Shown here: positions 47,829 to 57,460 of the stretch, piece after piece | Layout: each line of letters begins with the position of its first letter | Numbering within the stretch: the first letter of the stretch is position 1 | Source of the DNA: Chara braunii | Taxonomy: Eukaryota > Streptophyta > Charophyceae > Charales > Characeae | Assembly (NCBI GenBank): GCA_003427395.1 | Contig: BFEA01000033.1 | Span: 3,117,913 to 3,181,598, forward strand | Direction of reading: 5' to 3' | Length of the DNA: 63,686 nucleotides | Notes under the pieces: model-generated | Seen by the model: the letters and a program-made list of their open reading frames with translations, nothing else | Database searches by the model: none | What the model was told of the DNA's origin: nothing | Translations under genes and position numbers: made by a program

Positions 47829-48491
47829 TCAGAAGACAAATGAGAGATGTCTTGTTGCTGCTCTGTCCTCTTTCATGTCTGCCACATACTCAATGTCTCT
47901 CAGCAGTCCATCTGAGTAGGTCAGATAGAAAAGCACACCAAGCGGGTCTCTGAATCTCATGTGGACATGTTCACCATGCTCAAATGTCATGGGACAAACG
48001 ATGGGACCCAACCAAGAACTGCCGTGTACCCGTGCTTGCGGCGAATGTCAACCATGTATCTGTTTTGCATGTCGCCCTTATCTTGGTCTGCACGAGTCTC
48101 CTCAACCACAGACCACATCGCCTGGTCAGCCATGGAGTCATATCCCATATACACCATTTGTCGGTCCTCCTCCCTGATCTTCTCCCAGCAACGCTTTGCG
48201 TGTTCAACGACCAACATGTGGTCCTTCACATGTGCATTAAGTATGGAGACACGTGCCACAACCACAAGGAACTGTCAGTGCTCCACAACGCCTGCGTGCA
48301 TCCAACCCAATGGGAATCAGTGCCCTGATTGCAGTCGTGCTGCCAGCGTGACTTTGCCATCGACAATTGCAGGAAACAAACATCCAGGGACCAAAATGAG
48401 ACGATAGTCATACTTTTCAAGGGCCATATGCTGCTGCAGCCATCCTTCCGGCATCACATGGGCCCTAATGTCCGTTGCAGACAGAACAATG
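47829..48491 (-). pseudogene. unrecognised minus-strand gene, cut by LTR insertion
   Basis: Three open stretches on the minus strand (48,491-48,317; 48,265-47,987; 48,011-47,829) read in sequence across two frameshifts: DIRAHVMPEGWLQQHMALEKYDYRLILVPG, then HAKRCWEKIREEDRQMVYMGYDSMADQAMWSVV, then FEHGEHVHMRFRDPLGVLFYLTYSDGLL. I do not recognise a family. The composition looks like real protein (mixed hydrophobic and charged, few repeats). Its 5' part is missing because the E3 LTR starts at 48,492. It ends about 80 bp before the H3-like ORF and may once have been co-transcribed with it. Confidence 0.4.
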
Positions 48492-49375
48492 TCGGGCCAA
48501 ATACCCTTGACCAAATACAAGGGTATTTGGCCATGCTTTTGCATTTGAGACAATGACGGCGTCGACTACCATGACGGGGCCGGTCTAGAATGGAAAGGGT
48601 GTGCACACTTTGGCGTGACACTTGAAACGATTTCCTCGGCCATTGAGGGCGGAGCGAATCGGTTAGAAAATCTTAAGCATATGCACGCACATTGTTATGA
48701 CGCGCGTTGTGACGGCTATGACCAGTAGTAATACCCTCCGACCGAAAAGGTCGAAGGGTTGATTAGATTAGTGTTGTGTCGGGTACAGCTACGACACGCA
48801 CAGAGATTTGAGCTGGTACCTGTCGACCTACCGGTACTGGGCCTCTAAAAATGCTAATTTTTGTTTTTTTCTGCTCGGCCTCGAGTACCCGGCACATCTA
48901 TCTCTGCTTGGTGTGGTACCGACCTACCAGCCACTTGAGTGTTTTCCCCGGCACGACCCTCAATGTCGTGGTCACAACTAAGTACCGGCCCTTCAGGCCG
49001 CTTGATCAACTAAGTACTCTTGCGGGTCACACACACACACTCAAGCCGATGAGCACTCAGGCAGACATGCAGAGAAGCAAGCGTACACATACACAGACTC
49101 AAAAACAGGTTCGGTCCACTAGGCGGATTGAGCCCCACTCCTATACATATACAAGAGTTGTTCCTCTTCTACTTGAAGTAGGAGCTAGCTCAGTAGGTTT
49201 AGGGGTAAATTGTCAAGCTGGAGACGCAGGGATCGAATCTGCCTCGACCTCGAGTAAGCTCCTTTTTACAAGGAGCTTTACTTCCGTTTTCACCCAGTCA
49301 CCCGTGACCTCAAGATCATAGGTTAGTTAGAGTTAGTTGTTGCAGTTAGACTCGTTTGAAAACGAGGGCACAACA
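48492..49375 (+). mobile_element. E3 5' LTR
   Basis: 884 bp, starts TGTCGGGCCAAATACCC and ends GGGCACAACA. Its palindrome has an 8-bp insertion in the centre. It abuts interrupted coding-like sequence on the left. Confidence 0.75.
49181..49267 (+). other. tRNA-like hairpin unit: A-box, B-box-like, T5
   Basis: GGAGCTAGCTCAGTAGG holds TAGCTCAGTAGG (perfect A-box). GGATCGAATCT at 49,230 is close to the B-box consensus. AGCTCC closes the outer stem and TTTTT follows at 49,263. This is the best-formed copy in the window. Confidence 0.6.
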
Positions 49376-49377
49376 GG

Positions 49378-49393
49378 TGGCACGAGAGGGTAG
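49378..49393 (+). other. primer-binding-site-like motif
   Basis: TGGCACGAGAGGGTAG, 2 nt after ACAACA. Confidence 0.55.
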
Positions 49394-49769
49394 TTAGAGA
49401 ATTAGATTTTTGTTTTGTCATATTTAAAAAAAAATCTTATTTATTTTCTTTTCTTTACGATTTTTTAGTTTTCTTTTATTGTTTGTTTGGGTTTTTCCTT
49501 TTCCGTCATTTCTCGTATGAAAACTAATTGTATTTTTCACTATAACCAGGATAGATTCATTCCCCGGGACTGCTCGACATTCGATCTCCGACACTATACC
49601 GAGAAGAGGGACGAGGGGCTCGTCTTGAGGGCAAATCACTATGAGGGAAGTTCGCACGGTACATGGGAGGAAAACTCCGTCGGGAAGAAGAGGAGACACC
49701 GTGGGTGGAAGGGCGAGGAGCACGGCAGCGTGATGAAAACGAGCGCTTGGGGAGAAGAAGTAGTTGGAG

Positions 49770-50215
49770 AAGAAGAAGAAGAAGAAGAAGAAGAAGAAGG
49801 AGAAGAAGGAGGAGAGAAGCGGAGAGCGCAGGAGGAGGTGCACAGAGAGAAGGAAGGTGGCCGCGTGGAAGAGAGCAAGAAGAAGAAGAAGAAGGAGAAG
49901 AAGAAGAAGAAGAGGGCGAAGGAGAGAGAAGAAGGAGAAGAAGAGAAGAAGAAGAAGATAGGGAAGGGGGGAGGATACTACCACGCAGGAAAGAGTGAAG
50001 AGTGTGACTGGTCACAACGGGTGCGAGTTGATCAAAAGAGATCGACGCAGGGCTCATTGGGGATGAGGGAGGAAATCGAGGAGGAAGTACGCATGAGAAA
50101 GGACAAGCGCGAGGGGAAGGAGGAGGAGAGAAGAAAGAATAAGTAGAAGGAAGGAGAAGGAAAGGGGGAAAAGAAGAAGAAGAGGAAGATGAGGAAGAAG
50201 AGAGGAGGGGAGAAG
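49770..50215 (+). repeat. GAA/GGA purine tract
   Basis: Long purine-rich run interrupted by short mixed segments. It gives Glu/Lys-rich plus-strand and Ser-rich minus-strand frames. It ends at GGATACGTACCTGG (50,215), a minus-strand splice-donor-like site. Confidence 0.85.
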
Positions 50216-50486
50216 GATACGTACCTGGCCTACATCGGTTGTTGACCATATGTGACGTTGGAGACTTGCGGGATGTGACTAGCATTCGCTCCGCATCAGG
50301 AGGATGGGCCGATATCGCCAACTTGTTGAGCTGTGCGCTTGTGTCCTCCGTGTCGTGGTCTTGGCATGCTACACAACGTGACGAATCGAGTTACGGGGAG
50401 AGGGTGCATCGAGCTAGTATGTCGGACATCTACAACGACGACGTGAGAGAGAGCGAAGGTACGTCTACAAACGTACAAATGAACCT
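50216..50486 (+). other. exon-like unique segment ending in GGTACGTC
   Basis: A mixed-composition stretch open from ATG at 50,239. An in-frame ATGTCGGACATCTACAACGA (50,419) precedes GAAGGTACGTC (splice-donor-like on the plus strand). The same structure is at 62,930-63,155 with GGTAAGTC. It is the only segment of E3 that looks exon-like, but no family is recognised. Confidence 0.35.
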
Positions 50487-50905
50487 CAGGCTACTCATCG
50501 ATAAGATGAGCAAAATCGAGTAGAACTGCTACTATTACCTCGTGTATGTATGAAAGTGTGTGTGTATACGTTTGTATGTGTGTGAGAGTGTTTGGGTGTG
50601 TAAGTGTGTGTATAGCCAATGCGCGGCAACCTTGCTCTACCTTTCGTCAATAAGATGAACAAAACTAAATGAATCTACCACTAGAATATGGAAAGATGCA
50701 CTACTATACTCGTATCAACAGGATGAACAAAATAAAATGAATCTCGCACTAAAACGAGGAGATATGCATTACTACGAATAAATATGTGTGTATATGATCG
50801 TGAGTGTGTGTATGAACCCCGCAAGTGACCACACGATACTTCCACCGATAGGGTGAGCGAAATCATATCAATCTACTGCTAGGATATGGAAACATACATT
50901 TCCAC
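50487..50905 (+). repeat. E3 copies of the core + (TG)n modules
   Basis: Units with 'GATGA(A/G)C(A/G)AAAT...GAATCTACCACTAGAATATG' cores at about 50,500, 50,655, 50,720 and 50,845, alternating with TG-rich runs. Confidence 0.65.
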
Positions 50906-50917
50906 ACTCGTTTGAAT

Positions 50918-50967
50918 GTGTGTGTGTGTGTGTGTGTGCGAGTGTGAAAATATAGGTGTGTGTGTAT

Positions 50968-51010
<43 letters not shown>

Positions 51011-51032
51011 TGTGTGAGAGAGAGAGAGAGAC
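50918..51032. repeat. (TG)n-(GA)n compound microsatellite
   Basis: A TG run interrupted by GAAAATATAGG, ending in a short GA run. Confidence 0.95.
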
Positions 51033-51216
51033 AAGCATGTCACATCGCCAACAGAGAAATCATTCCCCTTTCGCTTGGAACGCACAATCATCCCCCCCTT
51101 AATGGCGATGGTTGGCATCGGTGACTCTTCGACTTCCACCCTCCCATTCCCCCCTGATGGCAACGACAACCGTCGCTGGCTCTTCGACCTTGCTCACACA
51201 TGCAAACACATGCAGC

Positions 51217-51217
<1 letters not shown>

Positions 51218-51278
<61 letters not shown>
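51218..51278. repeat. (GA)n microsatellite
   Basis: About 30 GA units. Confidence 0.97.
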
Positions 51279-51285
<7 letters not shown>

Positions 51286-51837
51286 CTTCGGGACTTGATG
51301 GCATTTGGATTTAGACTCGACCTTGGGCTGAGACATTCGACGGGGGATTATTTGAGACCATACATAAGACTTGGTGTTGACGACCCTTCCATCTTCCCTC
51401 TCTTCTTCCTCTGATCCCCTCCTCTTCGACTGTGTATGCATGGGGACTGGCGCATTCTTCCTGTATGGGCGCCAGGCCCCTTCACACCGTGTGATGATGA
51501 TGATGTATGTTTGGTTTGCATTGCGACATTGATCGAGTTGATCATTGGTATATTGGCATTCAGCTGCGCTATCCTGTACTATGTGAGAGAGGTCGGACAT
51601 TGTTCTAGTCTGTACCATTACGGTATGCGAGAAGTGGAGGTGCGCAGAGGGTGTAAGGCAATCGTGTGGAAAGGGGGTGCCTAAGAAGAAGAGGAAGAAG
51701 GAGAAGGAGAAGGAGAAAAAGAGGAAGAAGAGGAAGAAGAAGATAGTACCCGGATACTCGGAATTGTGCTTCGCGCCTTTGGTAACTAGTCTGATTAGAT
51801 CGACATTAAATCAAATCTGGGTATGTATATTGGAAAG

Positions 51838-51843
51838 GAGTCA

Positions 51844-51884
<41 letters not shown>
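51838..51884 (-). pseudogene. 47-nt fragment of organellar (mitochondrial-type) SSU rRNA 3' end
   Basis: The minus strand reads AAGTCGTAACAAGGTAGCC, then GTAGGGGAACCTGCGGCTGG, then ATTGACTCC. This is the universally conserved SSU 3' end. The nuclear 18S version has GGTTTCCGTAGGTGAACC, so this is the bacterial/mitochondrial form. Ending in GGATTGACTCC rather than GGATCACCTCC favours plant mitochondrial rrn18. The ~85 bp to the left (51,750-51,837) has different composition from the surrounding purine tract and may be co-transferred mitochondrial spacer. Confidence 0.75.
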
Positions 51885-51886
<2 letters not shown>

Positions 51887-52394
51887 AAGAAGGAGAGGAT
51901 GAAGGAAAACGATAGGAGAGAGAGGGAGAGGATACTTACCTTCTTCTTGCAGTCGATGATGGTGACGTTCCGGGCGTGGGTTTTGGGACCTTGTATCCGA
52001 GTTATGAAAGACTCCCTGCACGTGTTTTGGGAGGTTCCTAGGAGTGTTGACGACGCTAACGACAACAACACCGATGACAACGACGGCGGAGCGAAGGAGT
52101 GAGAACAGGCAGACCTACGATCGCGCGGCCCATTCCCCGATACTCCTATTGGTAGGATCATCGAAATCGAATGAATCTCTCACTAGAACATGGAAGTATA
52201 CACTGGCACACTTGTTTGCTTGGCTATGTGCACATGTCTGTGCGTGCATGTTGGTGTGAGTGAGTGTGTGAGTGTGTATCGAACGGCCTATATCACGCCA
52301 CTTTTATCGATAAGTAATAAGCAAAATGGGATGAATCTTCGTGGGTGAATAAAATCGAATGAATCTACCACTAATACGTGGAAACATACATTAC

Positions 52395-52525
<131 letters not shown>

Positions 52526-52669
52526 GCTTTACCTGGGCTGCATGCATGCTACACCGACGAATCCAGCGGTTGCTTGCCTGGATTGGAAGGTCTGGGTAAC
52601 CTTCTTAAGGTTCATCGCGACGGGGGTATAGTGTTGTAACTATCGATCTTGAAACGGGAATGCCAGAAA

Positions 52670-52800
52670 GCGCAAGTCATCGGCTCGTGCTGATTACTAC
52701 CCTGCCCTTTGTACTCACCATCCGTCGCTCCTATCGATTGATTGGCCTGGTGAAAAGTCGGGGTCGTGATGATCGTGGCGGTAACCACTGAGGGTGTTGT
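52670..52800 (+). repeat. internal module 1, E3 copy
   Basis: GATTACTACCCTGCCCTT and CGATTGATTGGCCTGGTGAA, a diverged copy of 2,042-2,180. Confidence 0.6.
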
Positions 52801-52920
52801 GAGAAGTTTGTCGAAATTCGCCATTTAGAGGGAAGAGAAGTGAACTGCGTGGTAGGAAGGAGAAGATAGCGCAAGAAAGAGGTGGAAGAAGAAAAAAGAA
52901 GAAGACGGAGAGGAAAGAAG

Positions 52921-52985
52921 GCGGAAGAAGAAGAAGAAGAAGAAGAAGAAGAAGAAGAAGAAGAAGGGGAAGAAGAAGAAGGAAG
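52921..52985. repeat. (GAA)n tract
   Basis: An AGA/GAA run of about 15 units within a purine-rich segment. Confidence 0.9.
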
Positions 52986-53396
52986 GAACAAGAGAAAGAA
53001 TGAGGAGGAGGTACGCTACTGTGTGTGGGGCGGGGATCGAGGTCGCGAGTGATACGAGAAACATACTCGGTGCTTGAGGTGAACGGCATTGGCCGAGATC
53101 TGTTCGTACTTCGGGAAGTTGTTGACGTCATCAGCAGTATTGTAGATAGGCCAGATAGGATCTGCCATTTGTAGTCTGGGCATTGAGTGCCAGATTGGCA
53201 GATAGGATATCAAACATTAGTTCTTCGTTGATGATGATGAGAAGACTATTCCAGCGTTGTCGATTATGAGCTTTTGGTATGCTTTTATTCGGTGAAACTA
53301 TGATGTGATTCTGCTTTTGGTTCGAGGTCACGATTATCTTGTCTCATGTGTATAAAGTTGCTTGGTTTATGAAGTTCGCTACCGCTCATTTTCTTG

Positions 53397-53397
53397 C

Positions 53398-53457
<60 letters not shown>
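53397..53457. repeat. (TTA)n microsatellite
   Basis: A TTA/TCA run preceded by GCTCATTTTCTTGCATTA, the same flank as at 2,527 and 17,717. Confidence 0.97.
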
Positions 53458-53461
<4 letters not shown>

Positions 53462-53619
53462 CTACTATTATTTTTGTGTTTCAATCCTAGCTATAAAAGT
53501 GTAGGGGTTAAAGCGATAGGGGGTGATGCGGGTGATCTGGTGGTCTTCAGGGAAGGAGGCGAGAGTGGGATTATCAAGGTCTGATTGAGGGTGGCGAGAT
53601 ACGTACCTGGTACGTGAAG

Positions 53620-54060
53620 GGAAATCAGCACCCCGATGTTCGACACGTAAACGAGTCAGTCTTAGGCGTTCAACTGCGCGTATACCTGTGCTACGGCGAT
53701 CGAGAAAACGCCCTCGGCCGACCTACCTCTACAAAGGCATGTAAAAGCCTTCGCATGTGGGCCGGTAGCTCAGCACGGATACGCCTACCAGAGGGTGGTG
53801 ACAACCCCTCGGGTAGAAGTGAGTTGTACCTCGCGACGTCCTGACCTCTCGCAGGGCCTCGTGAGAGGTATAGCACGCGCGCACGGTCGGAGTGGTGACT
53901 TACTATTCTTTCAAGGAATAAATCCTGCGTGACACGACCGTGAGGTTCAGCGCTCCCCATCAGGGCGTGGGACCGCAGCGCGCGACAGGTGGCGCCGTTG
54001 CGGGGGACCTTCAGTTGCCTGTCGGGGTTCTATGCGAACGGACCTGGGTTTGGTAAAGTG
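53620..54060 (+). other. conserved non-coding block 1, E3 copy
   Basis: Matches 8,545-8,910, including GGCGATCGAGAAAACGCCCT. It adds ~30 bp after the first 45 bp relative to E1. Confidence 0.55.
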
Positions 54061-54599
54061 AAGTCCTCGCAAAACAACAACCTTTAAATAAGCTTATATA
54101 GCTTATGATATGTGAATTGAAGCTACCATTTCGTTAGATATTAAAAAGTTATAGTTGGAGTCGTTCTAACAGTATTGGTAGAAATCGCATTGTCTAGGAC
54201 TTCAACTGCCTACGAACTTCCTTAAAGAACGGACTAGGATATAGGATAGTTAGGAGTCTATGTCAAAGATACAACTATTGAAAATAATACTTTTACATAG
54301 TAGGTAGAAGTTAGGTTAACGATTTGAGGGAGGTGTCTGCGTATGTTGGATCCTTCCTTTTAATTGCATACTCGGGTCATTTGTCTGTGTAGGGGCGTCT
54401 GACAACTTAAGTTGTTAAGAGGTTAATGACTCTAATTGACTTTCATAAATTCTCAAAGAGTCAAGGAGGGATAGACGCTGACTATTCCGTTTATTTTTAG
54501 CTAATGTACACTTACTTAAGTGAACCTTGCTTCGTACTACTTTTCTTGTCTGTATCTCCTTAGCCATGTATAGGATATAAATTTATGACAGACTTTTGT

Positions 54600-55520
54600 T
54601 CCTTGTGTGATGAAGGCTCCCGTGGAGTCGTCATGTTGCTTGCCTAAAATGATTGAGGTAAATGATGGGATACTCTCGTAAGAGTTACCCTGCCATTCAC
54701 TCGACTAAGTAATGATCTGGTGAAGTATGTGTCTGACTTCGATGTTGGTAACGGGAAGATGCCGTGTGTCTTCTCTGTTACTTTACAAAACTAGATCTAA
54801 AAGGTAATCCGGTACTCCCGTGGGGTACAAGGCTTCTTGGCTAGGACGACTAGCATAAGCAAAGGTCATAGGAGGCTCCCGTGGGGCTCTCCTGGTCACC
54901 TATCGGACTAGACTAGGAAGGGAATTAAGTACCCACCGCGTGAGTACAAGAACTCCTAAGTCTAGGACGATCCGTCTGATTGAAAGATGGGAAAAGGGGG
55001 GGGTTCCGTGAGAATACCTTATCTCCGACTGAATGGTGTACTTAGTATTACAGAAAGGGGTGAGGAAGGGAATTAAGTACCCACCGCGTGAGTACTAACT
55101 AGAATATACATAGCAAAAACCTCTTGCTTATACACGATGCATAGCCAAGGTAGGTGAAAGGTTAAAACAACTTAACTAAGAGTTGTTTTGACTGATCTCC
55201 TACGCATCAAACTGGTAGTAGGAAAACTCATGTGGGGTCATCCTAATACTTGTTTGATTTGGAGGTTAACTAACGAGGGAAGGAATGAGGAGATTGTGTT
55301 TTGACAGTTGAGGGATACTCTCATGTGAGTAACCCTACTACGTGTTTTGGGTATGACTGATGGATGACATAAGTAATTACTAACGATCTATTTGTTTAAC
55401 ATTGAATCAAGTTATGGGAGACTCCCGTGGGGTCGTCCTATCGCTTGATTAGAGGAGTGGTATTCACAGTCATTCGGGTAGTAGTATGATAACTCTCGTG
55501 GGGTCATCTGATTACAAGCT
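54600..55520. repeat. dispersed ~22-nt hairpin motif, about eleven copies
   Basis: Imperfect palindromes of the type GGATAACTC(C/T)CGTGGGGTCATCC occur near 54,610, 54,664, 54,810, 54,866, 54,930, 55,005, 55,078, 55,222, 55,312, 55,408 and 55,487. Later relatives are near 56,795 and 56,878. Stem changes are often compensated (GGGATACTCTC/GTGAGTAACCC). Confidence 0.65.
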
Positions 55521-56114
55521 CGGACCCGAGCTAGGATAGTTAACTGAATTTAACTCTATTTATGCTCATGCTCAATCGATGAACATACTCGATAGCCCGG
55601 TCATTTTCGTACTATCTCACCCCTATATAGTTCCCGCCTAGCAGTGTGCACATCATCATATCCTTAAATCACATAGGCGTGCTGTGTTAACTTATGTATC
55701 GCGCCATTACGACCCTTACTTATTAAGTCTCTATTAACCGTAAGCTTACAAGTGTTGTTTTACATGAGCTGTCATGCATAAACATTCGTGTGTTGTACTG
55801 CTAAGACGCGAAAAATTAGAAATAAAAAAAAATAAGAGAAAGACGACGAAAGAAATTCTCTAAATAGGCTTATTGACTTCATAGAGGAGGAGAAAGATTG
55901 AAGGAGGAAGAAAAGAAAGAGAATAGAAAGGAGAATGGTATATGGTTGTACGTTATCAGGGTCACTAGCACAAACATACAATCTCCCCTGATAAAATGAC
56001 TTAGTACCTTTTTATAGGGAATACTATACCGCTCATTATCTTGCTTGAGTCACTGTCCTATATCCATCCGATGATAAGATCATAGTCCTTCCATATTCAT
56101 CCTACCTCATTGCA

Positions 56115-56930
56115 AATACTTTGACCGTAACAATAACTTATGAACTAAAATAGGTACTCTCTACCGGATCGACTGTCGTCATGATGGGAAGAGCGTTTTT
56201 ACAATAACCTATGAACTAAAATTAGGTACTCTCTACCGTAATGACTGCCATCGTGACGGCAAGAGGTATCTAACAATAACTTATGAACAAAATTAGGTAC
56301 TCTCTACTGTAACGATTGTCGTCGTGACGGGAAGAGGTATCTAACAATAACTTATGAACTAAAATAGGTACTCTCTATCGGATCGACTGTCGTCGTGATG
56401 GGAAGAGGGTTCTAACAATAACCTGTGAACTAAAATTAGGTACTCTCTACCGTAACGACTGTCGTCGTGAGGGGAAGAGGTATCTAACAATAACTTACGA
56501 ACAAAATTAGGTGCTCTCTACCGTAACGACTGTCGTCGTGACGGGAAGAGGTATCTAACAATAACTTATGAACTAAAATAGGTACTCTCTACCGGATCAA
56601 CTGTCGTCGTGATGGGAAGAGGGTTCTAACAATAACCTATGAACAAAAATTAGGTACTCTCTATAGTGACGACTGTCGTCATGATGGAAAGAGGTATCTA
56701 ACAATAACTAATAAGCTAAATTAGGTGCTCTCTACCGGATCGACTGTCGTTGTGATGGGCAGAGGTGTCTGACACTAACCTATGAACTAATTCATGTGTG
56801 AGTTACCTTACCATCTGCCGGATCGATTGTCGTCGTGATGAGCAGAGGTGTCAGACACTAATTTATGAACTAAATAGGGTACTCATGTGTGAGTTACCAT
56901 TCTCTTTACCGGATCGACTGTCGTCGTGAA
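56115..56930. repeat. 71-bp tandem satellite, about nine to eleven units
   Basis: GGT(A/G)CTCTCTA recurs at 56,153, 56,225, 56,296, 56,367, 56,439, 56,510, 56,581, 56,653 and 56,723 (70-72 bp steps). Units contain ATAACTTATGAACTAAAAT and GACTGTCGTCGTGA. The last two units are diverged and pick up the hairpin motif. Confidence 0.92.
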
Positions 56931-57460
56931 GGGAAGAAGAGTCTGCTTCTTCAATTATCCTACCTTGCGTTCCCACCACCATCGTGCGTACATGATCCAC
57001 CCTACGTTTTGTAAGTCGTACCAACGGATCATTACTTATGAATGGAGCTTACGTTCTTATTTTGCCGCAACAATCTATGAGGGGTTATCCCTTACCCGCC
57101 GTATAGGGGAAATGTCTGAAAGACAACTATAGTAGGTTCGGGTGTTGCTTGTCTTGGGCTAGCCTGACGGAAGCACTAGTTCTTATGAGGCTTGAATCTC
57201 AGATCTAGGTCAGTATCAGAAAATATAAGAAGGGTTGAATCTCCTCAATATCTCGTCATTAAAGTACCGCTTCTGAATAACGAGAAATGATGCTGCTAAG
57301 ATGAGGGAAAAGGAAGGTGAAGCATACTGATAATTCCCTCCAAGAGTTGGATAATGTTTGTGAGTGTCGAAAAGACCTCTTGAACCCTAGAAGTGCATAG
57401 TTGTTAGGCTAACGACTTAAAGACCATGTGCGTTCGCAAAGTCATGTGTTATACCTTCTT

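Larger units (their letters stand above)
54200..57460 (+). other. E3-specific 3.3-kb segment
   Basis: Absent from E1 between blocks that are 100-200 bp apart there. It carries the dispersed hairpin motif (54,600-55,520) and the 71-bp satellite. No open frame of note. Confidence 0.6.

Noticed and set aside
49487-50146. Plus-strand 219-codon frame after the E3 PBS as a gag relic
   Set aside because: Glu/Lys repeats make up most of it; E4 and E1 break the frame and no zinc knuckle or capsid motif is visible.
51838-51884. A real rRNA gene
   Set aside because: Only the last 47 nt are present; purine repeats flank it.
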